From positions 1 through 6,285 of the forward strand of contig CALEPU010000071.1 of the NCBI GenBank assembly GCA_937913075.1: 6,285 nt of DNA, in the 5' to 3' direction. The translations under genes and the position numbers were made by a program. Of the stretch, positions 1 to 6,120 are shown one piece after another. Each line of letters starts with the position of its first letter. Positions within the stretch are counted from its first letter, which is position 1. The stretch is from an uncultured Clostridia bacterium (GTDB taxonomy: Bacteria > Bacillota > Clostridia > Christensenellales > CAG-138). The notes under the pieces were generated by a model. The model was not told the DNA's origin, searched no databases, and saw nothing but the letters and a program-made list of their open reading frames with translations.

Positions 1-2
1 TG

Positions 3-1010
3 TACGGCAGGGAAAGGGATACGCTCTTTTCGGGTAACAGGGCAAGGGAAAAGCGTCTTGCAGCGCGGATAGCAAGGAGCGAGCGAAAAAACAAAAAGCG
101 TGCCCGAAGACCGAGTGAGCTCCGGCAGGCGCTGTCCGTCGCCGCCTACAACTTTAAAATGTGGCGGGGCAACGTAAGGATACCGCTTACTTTTGCGCTC
201 GCGTTCATACTCTGCTTCATGCTCTCCGATAAGGCGGCTTCTTTCGCATTTTCGGCGGGGACCGCCATGCAGGCGTTTGAACCGTTCATCTGGACCTTCG
301 GCGATGCGGGCTCGATACTGCTCATGTCACTGCTGCTCATACTGCTGTTTGCGGATATGCCGTATCTCGACCCCGGCGCACCGTACTATATAGTCAGGAT
401 GAAGCGGCGGACCTGGGGCTTGGGTCAGCTTATCTACACTATTGCCGCAACGGTATTGTTCATGCTGTTCGTGTTCGCTGTCACGACGCTGATGTGCGTA
501 AAGAAAAGCTTCATAGGCAATATGTGGTCGGAAACTGCGGCCATACTCGGCTACTCCGGCGGGGGAGAAGCGCGAGTGCTGCCCGTGCTTTTGAGAACGC
601 TTGAAATGAGCCGGCCTTATAAATGCGCTTTGGCGGTATTTTTGCTGATGCTCATGTACTCGCTCGTGCTTTCGCTCGTAATGCTGCTGGCGAAGGTGCG
701 GCACGGGAAGGCCGCCGGCATAGCATCCGCTTTCGTATTTTCGCTTTGGGGATTTCTGCTCGACCCACAGCTTATAAAGCAGGTGCTCAGATTTTCGGAC
801 GAGCAGATGTATAAGGCCAACGTCGCCGCAGGCTGGCTTTCGCCGCTCAACCATGCGACGTACCATATGCACAGCTTTGGGTATGATAACCTGCCGAAGC
901 TTTGGCAAACTTATCTTATTTTCGGGGCAGCCTGCATACTGCTGATGCTGCTGATACAGTTGGCAATGCGGCGGTATAATTTTGATTTCACCGGTACGGA
1001 GAACGAATAA
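3..1010 (+). CDS. ABC-2-like transporter permease, 5'-truncated by the window edge
   Basis: Integral membrane protein, probably the channel subunit for the ATPase encoded next. The frame has no stop back to base 3, giving at least 335 residues. The first ATG (159) has no Shine-Dalgarno site before it, and the 52 codons upstream contain no ATG, GTG or TTG, so the true start most likely lies outside the window. Residues encoded before Met-159 form a very basic stretch (17 of 52 are Arg/Lys) leading into an N-terminal segment ending AYNFKMWRGN. Counting from Met-159, I see six hydrophobic segments at about 8-23, 51-66, 91-113, 156-178, 185-201 and 252-270, with a basic loop (RMKRRTW, 80-86) after segment 2. 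The layout fits ABC-2-type permeases of Firmicutes; no catalytic motif is expected. The stop directly abuts the ribosome binding site of the ATPase gene, so the two are surely co-transcribed. Substrate unknown; family-level assignment is inference from topology and neighbour. Confidence 0.78.
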   Translation, partial: YGRERDTLFSGNRAREKRLAARIARSERKNKKRARRPSELRQALSVAAYNFKMWRGNVRIPLTFALAFILCFMLSDKAASFAFSAGTAMQAFEPFIWTFGDAGSILLMSLLLILLFADMPYLDPGAPYYIVRMKRRTWGLGQLIYTIAATVLFMLFVFAVTTLMCVKKSFIGNMWSETAAILGYSGGGEARVLPVLLRTLEMSRPYKCALAVFLLMLMYSLVLSLVMLLAKVRHGKAAGIASAFVFSLWGFLLDPQLIKQVLRFSDEQMYKANVAAGWLSPLNHATYHMHSFGYDNLPKLWQTYLIFGAACILLMLLIQLAMRRYNFDFTGTENE

Positions 1011-1015
1011 GGAGG
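1011..1015 (+). promoter_or_regulatory. Ribosome binding site that sets a TTG start
   Basis: GGAGG immediately follows the TAA of the permease gene and sits 5 nt before TTG at 1021. The alternative in-frame ATG at 982 lies inside the permease gene with no comparable site in front of it, and starting there would add 13 residues before the normal beginning of an ABC ATPase domain. The TTG is therefore preferred. Confidence 0.85.
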
Positions 1016-1020
1016 TCAGC

Positions 1021-1671
1021 TTGAATACAAAAACTGATAATGCGATAGAGCTGCACGGGCTTGTCAAAAGGTTTGGTCAGGATACGGTATTAAAAGGCAT
1101 CGACCGCAATTTCGAGCGCGGTAGGATACACGGCGTCGTCGGCAACAACGGCTCGGGCAAGACGGTCATGTTCAAATGCATCTGCGGCTTTTTGCAGCCG
1201 ACGGAAGGATTTGTGCTCGTAGACGGCAAGAGGATAGGACGCGACGCGGATTTTCCGGAGGATATCGGTCTTATAATCGAAACGCCGGGCTTCCTGCCGC
1301 GGCTCTCGGGAATACGCAATTTGGAGATACTTGCAGCCCTGAAAAGGAAAATTACTCTCCGTCAGGCAGCGGACGCAATGCGAAGGGTCGGGCTCGACCC
1401 GCTGAGCACCAAGCCTGTGGGGAAATACTCCCTCGGTATGCGGCAGAGGCTCGGCATTGCGCAGGCTATCATGGAGGAGCCTTCGCTCCTGATACTTGAC
1501 GAGCCGATGAACGGTCTCGATAAGCACGGCGTCGCAGAAATGCGCGAGCTGTTCCTCTCGCTGAAAAACGAGGGACGGACCATACTGCTTGCCTCGCACA
1601 ATATCGCGGATATAGACGCGCTCTGCGACACCGTATGCGAGATGGACGCGGGCGTTATGACATTACTGTAA
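1021..1671 (+). CDS. ABC transporter ATP-binding protein, BcrA-like
   Basis: Cytoplasmic ATPase that would power the upstream permease. It has 216 residues from the TTG start. Motifs in order: Walker A GNNGSGKT (41-48), Q-loop region IIETPGF (85-91) with Glu where many ABC proteins have Gln, signature YSLGMRQRLG (136-145) in place of the classical LSGGQ, Walker B LLILDEP (156-162) with catalytic Glu161, D-loop NGLD (164-167) and switch His193 in ASHN. The ETPGF loop and SLGM signature are usual in the bacitracin/lantibiotic-export type (BcrA-like) subgroup, so these are family traits, not damage. The protein ends soon after the H-loop and lacks the C-terminal extension of many relatives. The gene begins 10 nt after the permease stop; the CARDB gene follows 26 nt downstream. 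ATPase identity is certain; the transported compound cannot be read from the sequence. Confidence 0.95.
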   Translation: MNTKTDNAIELHGLVKRFGQDTVLKGIDRNFERGRIHGVVGNNGSGKTVMFKCICGFLQPTEGFVLVDGKRIGRDADFPEDIGLIIETPGFLPRLSGIRNLEILAALKRKITLRQAADAMRRVGLDPLSTKPVGKYSLGMRQRLGIAQAIMEEPSLLILDEPMNGLDKHGVAEMRELFLSLKNEGRTILLASHNIADIDALCDTVCEMDAGVMTLL

Positions 1672-1697
1672 AGCAAAGGTAAAGGATCGTAAAAAAG

Positions 1698-2624
1698 ATG
1701 AAAAGGATATTAGCATTACTTATTGCGCTGTTGGTGTTTGCCATGCCGATCGTCGGAGCTGCCGCCGGTCAGGAGGAACCGAAGCGTCCGCGGCTCATGA
1801 TAGAAAGCGGCGTCGTCGCACCCGAGGTCGTTTCCGGCGGAGAGGATATCGAGCTTGTCGTCTCCATAAATAACATAGGCAAGGCGGAGGCCCGCTATTT
1901 GAGCGTAAAGGCTTATTCCGAAAGCGAGTATATCACGCTTGCCTCCGACCTTAACGGGACTTTCATGCAGAAGCTTTCATCGGGCAAGACCTGCGAAATC
2001 ACGTTTACGTTCCACGTAAACCCGCGTGCGGAGAGCGGCGAATACCTGCTGCACGTCGATGCGGTGTATGAGGACGTGAGCGGCATGCTTTACTCCTGCG
2101 ACGCGGTTTTCCGTGCCACGATAGTTCAGCCGGTCGAGCTCGCGTTCGATCCCATAGAGCTGCCTGAGTTAGCGGAAAGCGGAAGCTCGTTTACTCAGCT
2201 CATCAGCGTATATAATCCCACGTATGCGCCGGCGTATAACGTCCATGCGTCGCTCAACGCCGACGGGTTGGTATGCGCCTCCGTCTTCTTCCCGGAGCTC
2301 GCTCCGGGGGAGCAGGCAGTAAAGGAGCTAAACGTGTTCGTAATAACCCTATCCGGAGGCTACGGTTTGACAAATGGCGAGATCGTGATCACATACGAGG
2401 ATTACAGCGGGACAGTTAAAACGCTCACCCAGCCTGTAAGCTGCAGGATCACGGAACCCGATAAGCTCTCCGCAGATGAGGAACAGCTTCTCATAGAGGA
2501 GCAGAAAGCGCAGCAAACGCTCTCCAAATGGTGGATAACCGTGCTCTGCGCCGCTGCGCTGACGGCGATCGTTATCTCGGTCATTATAGTATCAAAGCTG
2601 TCGCGGCTTGCGAAGATACGGTAA
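1698..2624 (+). CDS. Secreted, membrane-anchored protein with two CARDB/Ig-like repeats
   Basis: A 308-residue extracytoplasmic protein. Residues 1-23 form a signal peptide (basic MKR, hydrophobic core, AAA before a likely cut near 23/24). Two beta-rich repeats follow, about 33-145 and 148-252. Each ends with a related strand motif, YEDVSG (124-129) and YEDYSG (233-238), and each begins with a conserved-looking segment (VVSINNIGKAEAR, 54-66; LISVYNPTYAPAY, 168-180), as in CARDB/NEW-type adhesion or architectural domains. An acidic, Gln-rich linker (254-274), possibly helical, leads to one membrane helix (about 279-299) and a basic tail (LSRLAKIR), so the repeats face outward. The only Shine-Dalgarno candidate is AAAGGA at 1681-1686, 11 nt from the ATG, so initiation may be weak. 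Position directly after the ATPase suggests a partner or accessory of the transporter; a surface or adhesion role is the alternative. Domain call is by pattern, not by search. Confidence 0.85.
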   Translation: MKRILALLIALLVFAMPIVGAAAGQEEPKRPRLMIESGVVAPEVVSGGEDIELVVSINNIGKAEARYLSVKAYSESEYITLASDLNGTFMQKLSSGKTCEITFTFHVNPRAESGEYLLHVDAVYEDVSGMLYSCDAVFRATIVQPVELAFDPIELPELAESGSSFTQLISVYNPTYAPAYNVHASLNADGLVCASVFFPELAPGEQAVKELNVFVITLSGGYGLTNGEIVITYEDYSGTVKTLTQPVSCRITEPDKLSADEEQLLIEEQKAQQTLSKWWITVLCAAALTAIVISVIIVSKLSRLAKIR

Positions 2625-2644
2625 CAAAAGCCTTTCCCCGCACT

Positions 2645-2673
2645 GCTGCGTCGGGTCAGAGGGCGCAGCGCCC
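2645..2673 (+). repeat. GC-rich overlapping inverted repeats
   Basis: The gap after the CARDB gene holds a near-perfect palindrome, GGGCGCAGCGCCC (2661-2673). An alternative pairing exists between GCTGCG (2645-2650) and CGCAGC (2664-2669); the two foldings exclude each other. There is no T-run directly after it, so it is not itself an intrinsic terminator. It could be a 3' mRNA-stabilising hairpin or a member of a dispersed intergenic repeat. Function unknown. Confidence 0.4.
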
Positions 2674-2704
2674 GCTTGGTGAGGTGAATATAATACCGTT
2701 AGAA

Positions 2705-2748
2705 AAAAACAGGCATGGCTCGTTCAAAATTGCGCCATGCTTGTTTTT
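2705..2748 (+). terminator. Rho-independent terminator closing the ABC/CARDB operon
   Basis: A 15-bp stem pairs 2705-2719 with 2734-2748, including one G-U pair (2712:2741), around a 14-nt loop. The GC core is GGCATGGC/GCCATGCT. The 3' arm ends in TTTTT and the 5' arm begins in an A-run, so the structure could in principle work in both directions. No minus-strand gene is visible to use it, so its clear role is ending the operon before the promoter at 2782. Confidence 0.85.
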
Positions 2749-2781
2749 ATGAGCTTTGTTTCAGGACACTGACTTTTTATA

Positions 2782-2809
2782 TTGAATTATTTCGAGTTTA
2801 TGTTATAAT
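2782..2809 (+). promoter_or_regulatory. SigA-type promoter with extended -10
   Basis: TTGAAT (2782-2787), 16-nt spacer, TATAAT (2804-2809), with TG one base upstream of the -10 (2801-2802), a perfect extended -10. The spacer and flanks are AT-rich. Transcription should start near 2816, giving a leader of about 20 nt before the small membrane protein gene. It lies just after the terminator, so it starts a new transcript. Confidence 0.8.
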
Positions 2810-2835
2810 ATTCGCAGGAGCAATCGGAGGTAATT

Positions 2836-3144
2836 ATGCTTAGCTTGCTGTTTAAAGGGGTCGGCATCGCCGCGCTGACGAACTGGGCAGAAATTCAGGA
2901 CGACGTTGACAATGGCAACGTAACGCCGGATCTTACCGTGCTTTTTGTAGTGCTCGCCGTAATAATCGTCATCGCAATCGCAGTTTACGTTCTTATAAGG
3001 CTTCAGCTCAATGCCAAGAAGGAACGGGAGCGTTTGGAGCGCGGCATGCGCACGGGCATACCGCACATCAAATCGCTGGACAGCAATCTGCCCGCCTCCT
3101 CCCTCTCCTCGCTTTATAAGCAGAACGGTAAGGGCAAAAAGTGA
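2836..3144 (+). CDS. Small single-pass membrane protein, function unknown
   Basis: 102 residues with a good ribosome binding site (GGAGG, 2826-2830, 5 nt before the ATG) and its own promoter, which together argue for a real gene. An N-terminal amphipathic or weakly hydrophobic stretch (1-16) and a short acidic segment (DDVDNG, 22-27) precede one strong membrane helix at about 34-55. The residues after it are highly basic and charged (NAKKERERLERG, 59-70), so by the positive-inside rule the N-terminus is outside and the C-terminal half is cytoplasmic. The tail is Ser-rich and then Lys/Gly-rich (SSLSSLYKQNGKGKK). I do not recognise a family. It could be a regulatory or scaffold microprotein. 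No clear terminator separates it from glmS, so some read-through into glmS is possible. Confidence 0.75.
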   Translation: MLSLLFKGVGIAALTNWAEIQDDVDNGNVTPDLTVLFVVLAVIIVIAIAVYVLIRLQLNAKKERERLERGMRTGIPHIKSLDSNLPASSLSSLYKQNGKGKK

Positions 3145-3210
3145 TCATATCTTTGCCTGGTGCATAAACCGCAATTATACCGAATACGGCTTTTTATGAG
3201 CCACGTGCGC

Positions 3211-3239
3211 TTGACATAGGGCGGCGCGGCTTTTATAAT
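3211..3239 (+). promoter_or_regulatory. Consensus SigA promoter of glmS
   Basis: Perfect TTGACA (3211-3216), 17-nt spacer, perfect TATAAT (3234-3239). The spacer centre is GC-rich (GGGCGGCGCGGC). The predicted start near 3246 leaves a leader of about 34 nt before the glmS ATG, containing only the ribosome binding site AAGGAG (3265-3270). Such a match predicts strong, constitutive-looking expression. Confidence 0.9.
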
Positions 3240-3279
3240 TTAAACATCTATATAAGTCAGCATCAAGGAGATTTAATAT

Positions 3280-5109
3280 ATGTGCGGAATAGTCGGATAC
3301 ACAGGCTGCAATAACGCCACACCAATACTTTTAGAGGGGCTCGACACGCTTGCCTACCGCGGATACGACTCGGCGGGCATCGCAGTTTGGGACGGCGAGC
3401 AAATCGTCATGAAGAAGGAGAAGGGGCAGCTTGCAAACCTTAAGGCCATAATAGAAAATGAGCCCGTCTTCGGCGTCTGCGGCATCGGGCACACCAGATG
3501 GGCGACCCATGGCGAGCCCTCATACGTCAATTCTCACCCTCACGGGGACACGAAAAAGCAGCTCGTGCTCGTGCACAACGGCATAATCGAGAACTATCTG
3601 CGGCTCAAAAACATGCTTATAGACCGCGGCTGCGAATTCGTATCCGATACCGATACCGAGGTAGTAGCCCAGCTTATCGGCTCGGTATATTCCGGCGATC
3701 CCAAGGCAGCTATTGTTGAAGCGATGCGGTTTATCGAAGGCTCGTTCGCTTTGGCTATACTCTTCCGCGACGATCCTCACCGCATATACTGCGCCTGCAA
3801 GGACAGCCCCATGGTAGTGGGCTTCGGCAAGGACGGCGCGCACATCGCGAGCGACATACCCGCGCTTTTATCCTACACGCGCGACGTTACCTTTATGGAG
3901 GATAAGCAGATAGCCGTGCTCTCCCCCGAGGGAATAAGCTTTTTCGACGAATTCGGCGAGTGGATCGACAAGCCCGTAGTGCATATCGACTGGGATATGG
4001 ACTCCGCCAAGAAGGGCAGCTTCGAGCATTACATGATAAAGGAGATCTGCGAGGAGCCCGTCGCCTTCCGCAAGACTGCGGAGCAGTACGTTTCCTTCCG
4101 CGAGATGCGATTAAAGGGGGACTGCTTCCCCTGGGGCGACGGCGACGCCCAAAGCATTAAGCGCATACGCATCATCGGCTGCGGCACAGCTTATCACGCG
4201 GGACTTTTGGGTAAAAAATACCTGACCACTCTTGCGAAAATACCCGTCGAAGCTGATATCGCATCTGAGTTCCGCTATGCGGACTACGTCTTTGAGCCGG
4301 GCGAGGTACTGCTGTTGATATCGCAATCGGGCGAGACGGCTGACACGATAGCGGCGATGCGTATGGCAAAGCAGGCGGGCGTGCGCACGATAGCAGTCTG
4401 CAATGTGATAGGCAGCACGATAGCGCGTGAGGCAGACGAGGTACTGTTCACCTATGCCGGACCGGAGATTGCTGTCGCCGCGACAAAGTCATACCTCACT
4501 CAGGCGACGGTTCTGTTCCTTGCGGCGCTGCGCTTGGGTCAGCTCCGCGGCACCGTGAGCGATGACGAGGTAAGCGCTCTGCTTGCCGAGCTTGAAGGGC
4601 TGCCCGCCAAGATGGAGGCGCTCATCGAGCAGCGCGGGGACATACAGTATTTTGCGAGCCGTGAGTTCTCCGCTCGTCACGTCTTCTTCATAGGGCGCGG
4701 GATAGACAACGCGCTTGCCATGGAAGCGGCTTTGAAGCTGAAGGAGGTAAGCTACATACACTCCGAGGCTTATGCCGCCGGCGAATTGAAGCACGGCACT
4801 ATTGCCCTCATTGAGGAAGGCACTCTCGTAATTGCGCTGATGACGCAGCGCCATCTTGCCGCAAAGACTGCGAGCAATATGGAGGAGGTTCGCGTGCGCG
4901 GCGCAAATGTGCTCGCTGTGACAAACGGCAGGCTCGATGATATCGAGGGGCATTGCAGCAAGGTATGGCAGCTTGACGAGACAAACGAGCTGCTCTCCCC
5001 CTTCTGCGCAATAATACCCATGCAGCTCTTTGCCTACTATATGGCGGTCCAAAAGGGATGCAGCGTTGACAAACCGAGGAATTTGGCAAAGAGCGTTACC
5101 GTTGAATGA
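3280..5109 (+). CDS. glmS: Glutamine--fructose-6-phosphate aminotransferase (isomerizing)
   Basis: Makes glucosamine-6-phosphate from fructose-6-phosphate and glutamine in the cytosol, the entry step to UDP-GlcNAc for peptidoglycan. It has 609 residues, the same length as the E. coli enzyme. The N-terminal Ntn glutaminase domain (about 1-240) carries the nucleophile Cys2 (exposed after Met removal), GHTRWATHG (70-78), HNGIIEN (99-105) and SDTDTE (122-127). Two SIS sugar-isomerase domains follow: CGTAYHAG (301-308) and SQSGETADT (348-356) in the first, IGRG (471-474), KEVSYIHSE (488-496) and ELKHG (502-506) in the second. Catalytic Glu489, His505 and Lys604 match the E. coli residues 488, 504 and 603 (numbered without Met). 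The C-terminus KSVTVE is canonical, so the gene is intact. Ribosome binding site AAGGAG lies 9 nt before the ATG. It has its own promoter at 3211; no ribozyme leader is present. No terminator was recognised between it and the next gene. Confidence 0.98.
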   Translation: MCGIVGYTGCNNATPILLEGLDTLAYRGYDSAGIAVWDGEQIVMKKEKGQLANLKAIIENEPVFGVCGIGHTRWATHGEPSYVNSHPHGDTKKQLVLVHNGIIENYLRLKNMLIDRGCEFVSDTDTEVVAQLIGSVYSGDPKAAIVEAMRFIEGSFALAILFRDDPHRIYCACKDSPMVVGFGKDGAHIASDIPALLSYTRDVTFMEDKQIAVLSPEGISFFDEFGEWIDKPVVHIDWDMDSAKKGSFEHYMIKEICEEPVAFRKTAEQYVSFREMRLKGDCFPWGDGDAQSIKRIRIIGCGTAYHAGLLGKKYLTTLAKIPVEADIASEFRYADYVFEPGEVLLLISQSGETADTIAAMRMAKQAGVRTIAVCNVIGSTIAREADEVLFTYAGPEIAVAATKSYLTQATVLFLAALRLGQLRGTVSDDEVSALLAELEGLPAKMEALIEQRGDIQYFASREFSARHVFFIGRGIDNALAMEAALKLKEVSYIHSEAYAAGELKHGTIALIEEGTLVIALMTQRHLAAKTASNMEEVRVRGANVLAVTNGRLDDIEGHCSKVWQLDETNELLSPFCAIIPMQLFAYYMAVQKGCSVDKPRNLAKSVTVE

Positions 5110-5223
5110 TACCTTGAAGCCGAGCTGAAAGACGCGAGTATTAAGCATCATAGTAGTGTCTGTAACAGCATCAAGCATTGTGGTGATCATATTAAGAATA
5201 AACAGGATTCACGGAGACGAATA

Positions 5224-6045
5224 ATGTTCACAAATGAAGAAGCGTTTTATCACAAACTGCTGCTTGAGGCGGGTGTAACAGGAGAGCTTGAGCCGGTCAT
5301 TGACCGACTTCTCTCCAAGGAGGAGTCTCTGAGCGACGTAACGCTCAGGCTTGCTTACTGTCATGGCGATCCCAACGAGCAGCTTTCCGCGCTGAACGAA
5401 TACCTGGTCGGCGTTTCCTTCGAGAGCATGGATACAAGCGCTGTTTTTGAGAAGCTGAGAGAATACTTCCGAAAAGCATACGAAGCCGATCCCGATAACC
5501 TCAAGCGTCTGTCCGAACTGATGTACCGTATCAGCCTTAGCACTGAACACGAGCACGACGAGCCCTGGCAGCAGTTATGGGCAATCGGGGATAGCTATGA
5601 TCTTGTTGAAGACGGGATACTGTCTGCGGCTGAATACAGGGATCGCCTCGTTGCAGTTCTGTACAGAAACGGGGTTCCCTCCTTCACAGACGGTTTTGAG
5701 GATTGGGATCAGCCGACCATACTCGGATGGTGCAACAAAGAGAATATTGGCGCTTTGAAGAAAAAGTGTTCCCGCGAGATAACGGATGAAGAGTGTTGTC
5801 TCGCTCACAGATTCTCCCGATCTAATGAGGCTGATATCCATTATAGCAGAAAATGCGGCTGTTTCTTTTGTCTGAGAGTATTCGATTCGGGAGAAGTACA
5901 TGATTGGCTCAATGACAGCGACGGAAAAACCGCGCTTTGTCCTTACTGCGGAGTGGATTCCGTGCTGCCCGACAGCAAGGTCGATCTTACAAAGGAGTTT
6001 CTTGAGAAAATGAACAAGGTATGGTTCGGCGGAATAACCGAATAG
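5224..6045 (+). CDS. Uncharacterised cytosolic protein with C-terminal zinc-ribbon-like motif
   Basis: 273 residues, no signal peptide or membrane segment. The N-terminal half (about 1-145) is acidic and looks all-helical (for example the stretch around AVFEKLREYFRKAYEADP, 73-90), suggesting a helical-bundle domain. The C-terminal part (about 190-270) has CGCFFC (211-216) and CPYCG (239-243): Cys213, Cys216, Cys239 and Cys242 form a CxxC-n22-CxxC pattern typical of a zinc ribbon, with Cys211 and two adjacent Cys (191-192) in addition. The segment FFCLRVF...TALCPYCGVDSVLPDS, ending in a WF near 267, resembles a small family of bacterial 'cytoplasmic proteins' of unknown role that I recall only loosely. 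Start: GGAG (5213-5216), 7 nt before the ATG. Base composition by eye is less GC-rich than glmS. It lies 114 nt after glmS and ends at a clear terminator. Function not assignable. Confidence 0.85.
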   Translation: MFTNEEAFYHKLLLEAGVTGELEPVIDRLLSKEESLSDVTLRLAYCHGDPNEQLSALNEYLVGVSFESMDTSAVFEKLREYFRKAYEADPDNLKRLSELMYRISLSTEHEHDEPWQQLWAIGDSYDLVEDGILSAAEYRDRLVAVLYRNGVPSFTDGFEDWDQPTILGWCNKENIGALKKKCSREITDEECCLAHRFSRSNEADIHYSRKCGCFFCLRVFDSGEVHDWLNDSDGKTALCPYCGVDSVLPDSKVDLTKEFLEKMNKVWFGGITE

Positions 6046-6063
6046 TATCTCGATACAATTTGT

Positions 6064-6089
6064 AAAGCGCCAGACCCGGGCGCTTTTTT
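6064..6089 (+). terminator. Rho-independent terminator after the zinc-ribbon gene
   Basis: An 8-bp stem, AAAGCGCC (6064-6071) with GGCGCTTT (6079-6086), around a 7-nt loop, running into six T (6084-6089). It lies 18 nt after the stop codon, a standard intrinsic terminator position. It may also end read-through from glmS, for which no nearer terminator was found. Confidence 0.9.
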
Positions 6090-6120
6090 ATTGCCAAAAA
6101 CATAGAAAGGATGTGATGCC

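Noticed and set aside
982..1020. ATG at 982 as the start of the ABC ATPase
   Set aside because: It lies inside the permease gene with no ribosome binding site, and adds 13 residues before the normal domain start; TTG at 1021 has GGAGG at the right spacing.
327..1067. Minus-strand open frame of 246 codons opposite the permease
   Set aside because: His/Gln/Arg-rich translation without domain features, opposite a clear membrane protein gene; a frame shadow.
2689..2694. TATAAT as a second -10 box after the CARDB gene
   Set aside because: No -35-like hexamer at 15-19 nt upstream, and it would start a transcript leading straight into the terminator.
3145..3200. Terminator for the small membrane protein gene (CCG-AATA-CGG followed by TTTTT near 3180-3195)
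   Set aside because: The stem is only 3 bp and not extendable, so it is too weak to call.
4489..5190. Long minus-strand open frame of 233 codons opposite glmS
   Set aside because: It is antisense to a complete, highly conserved glmS and its translation shows no recognisable domain; such shadows are common opposite GC-rich genes.
5110..5223. Terminator or promoter between glmS and the zinc-ribbon gene
   Set aside because: No hairpin with a T-run, and the best promoter-like boxes (TTGTGG near 5178 with an AT-rich stretch downstream) lack an acceptable -10 at correct spacing.
6054..6059. TACAAT as a -10 box for the short ORF at 6121
   Set aside because: No plausible -35 at the right distance, and the transcript would pass through the terminator at 6064-6089.
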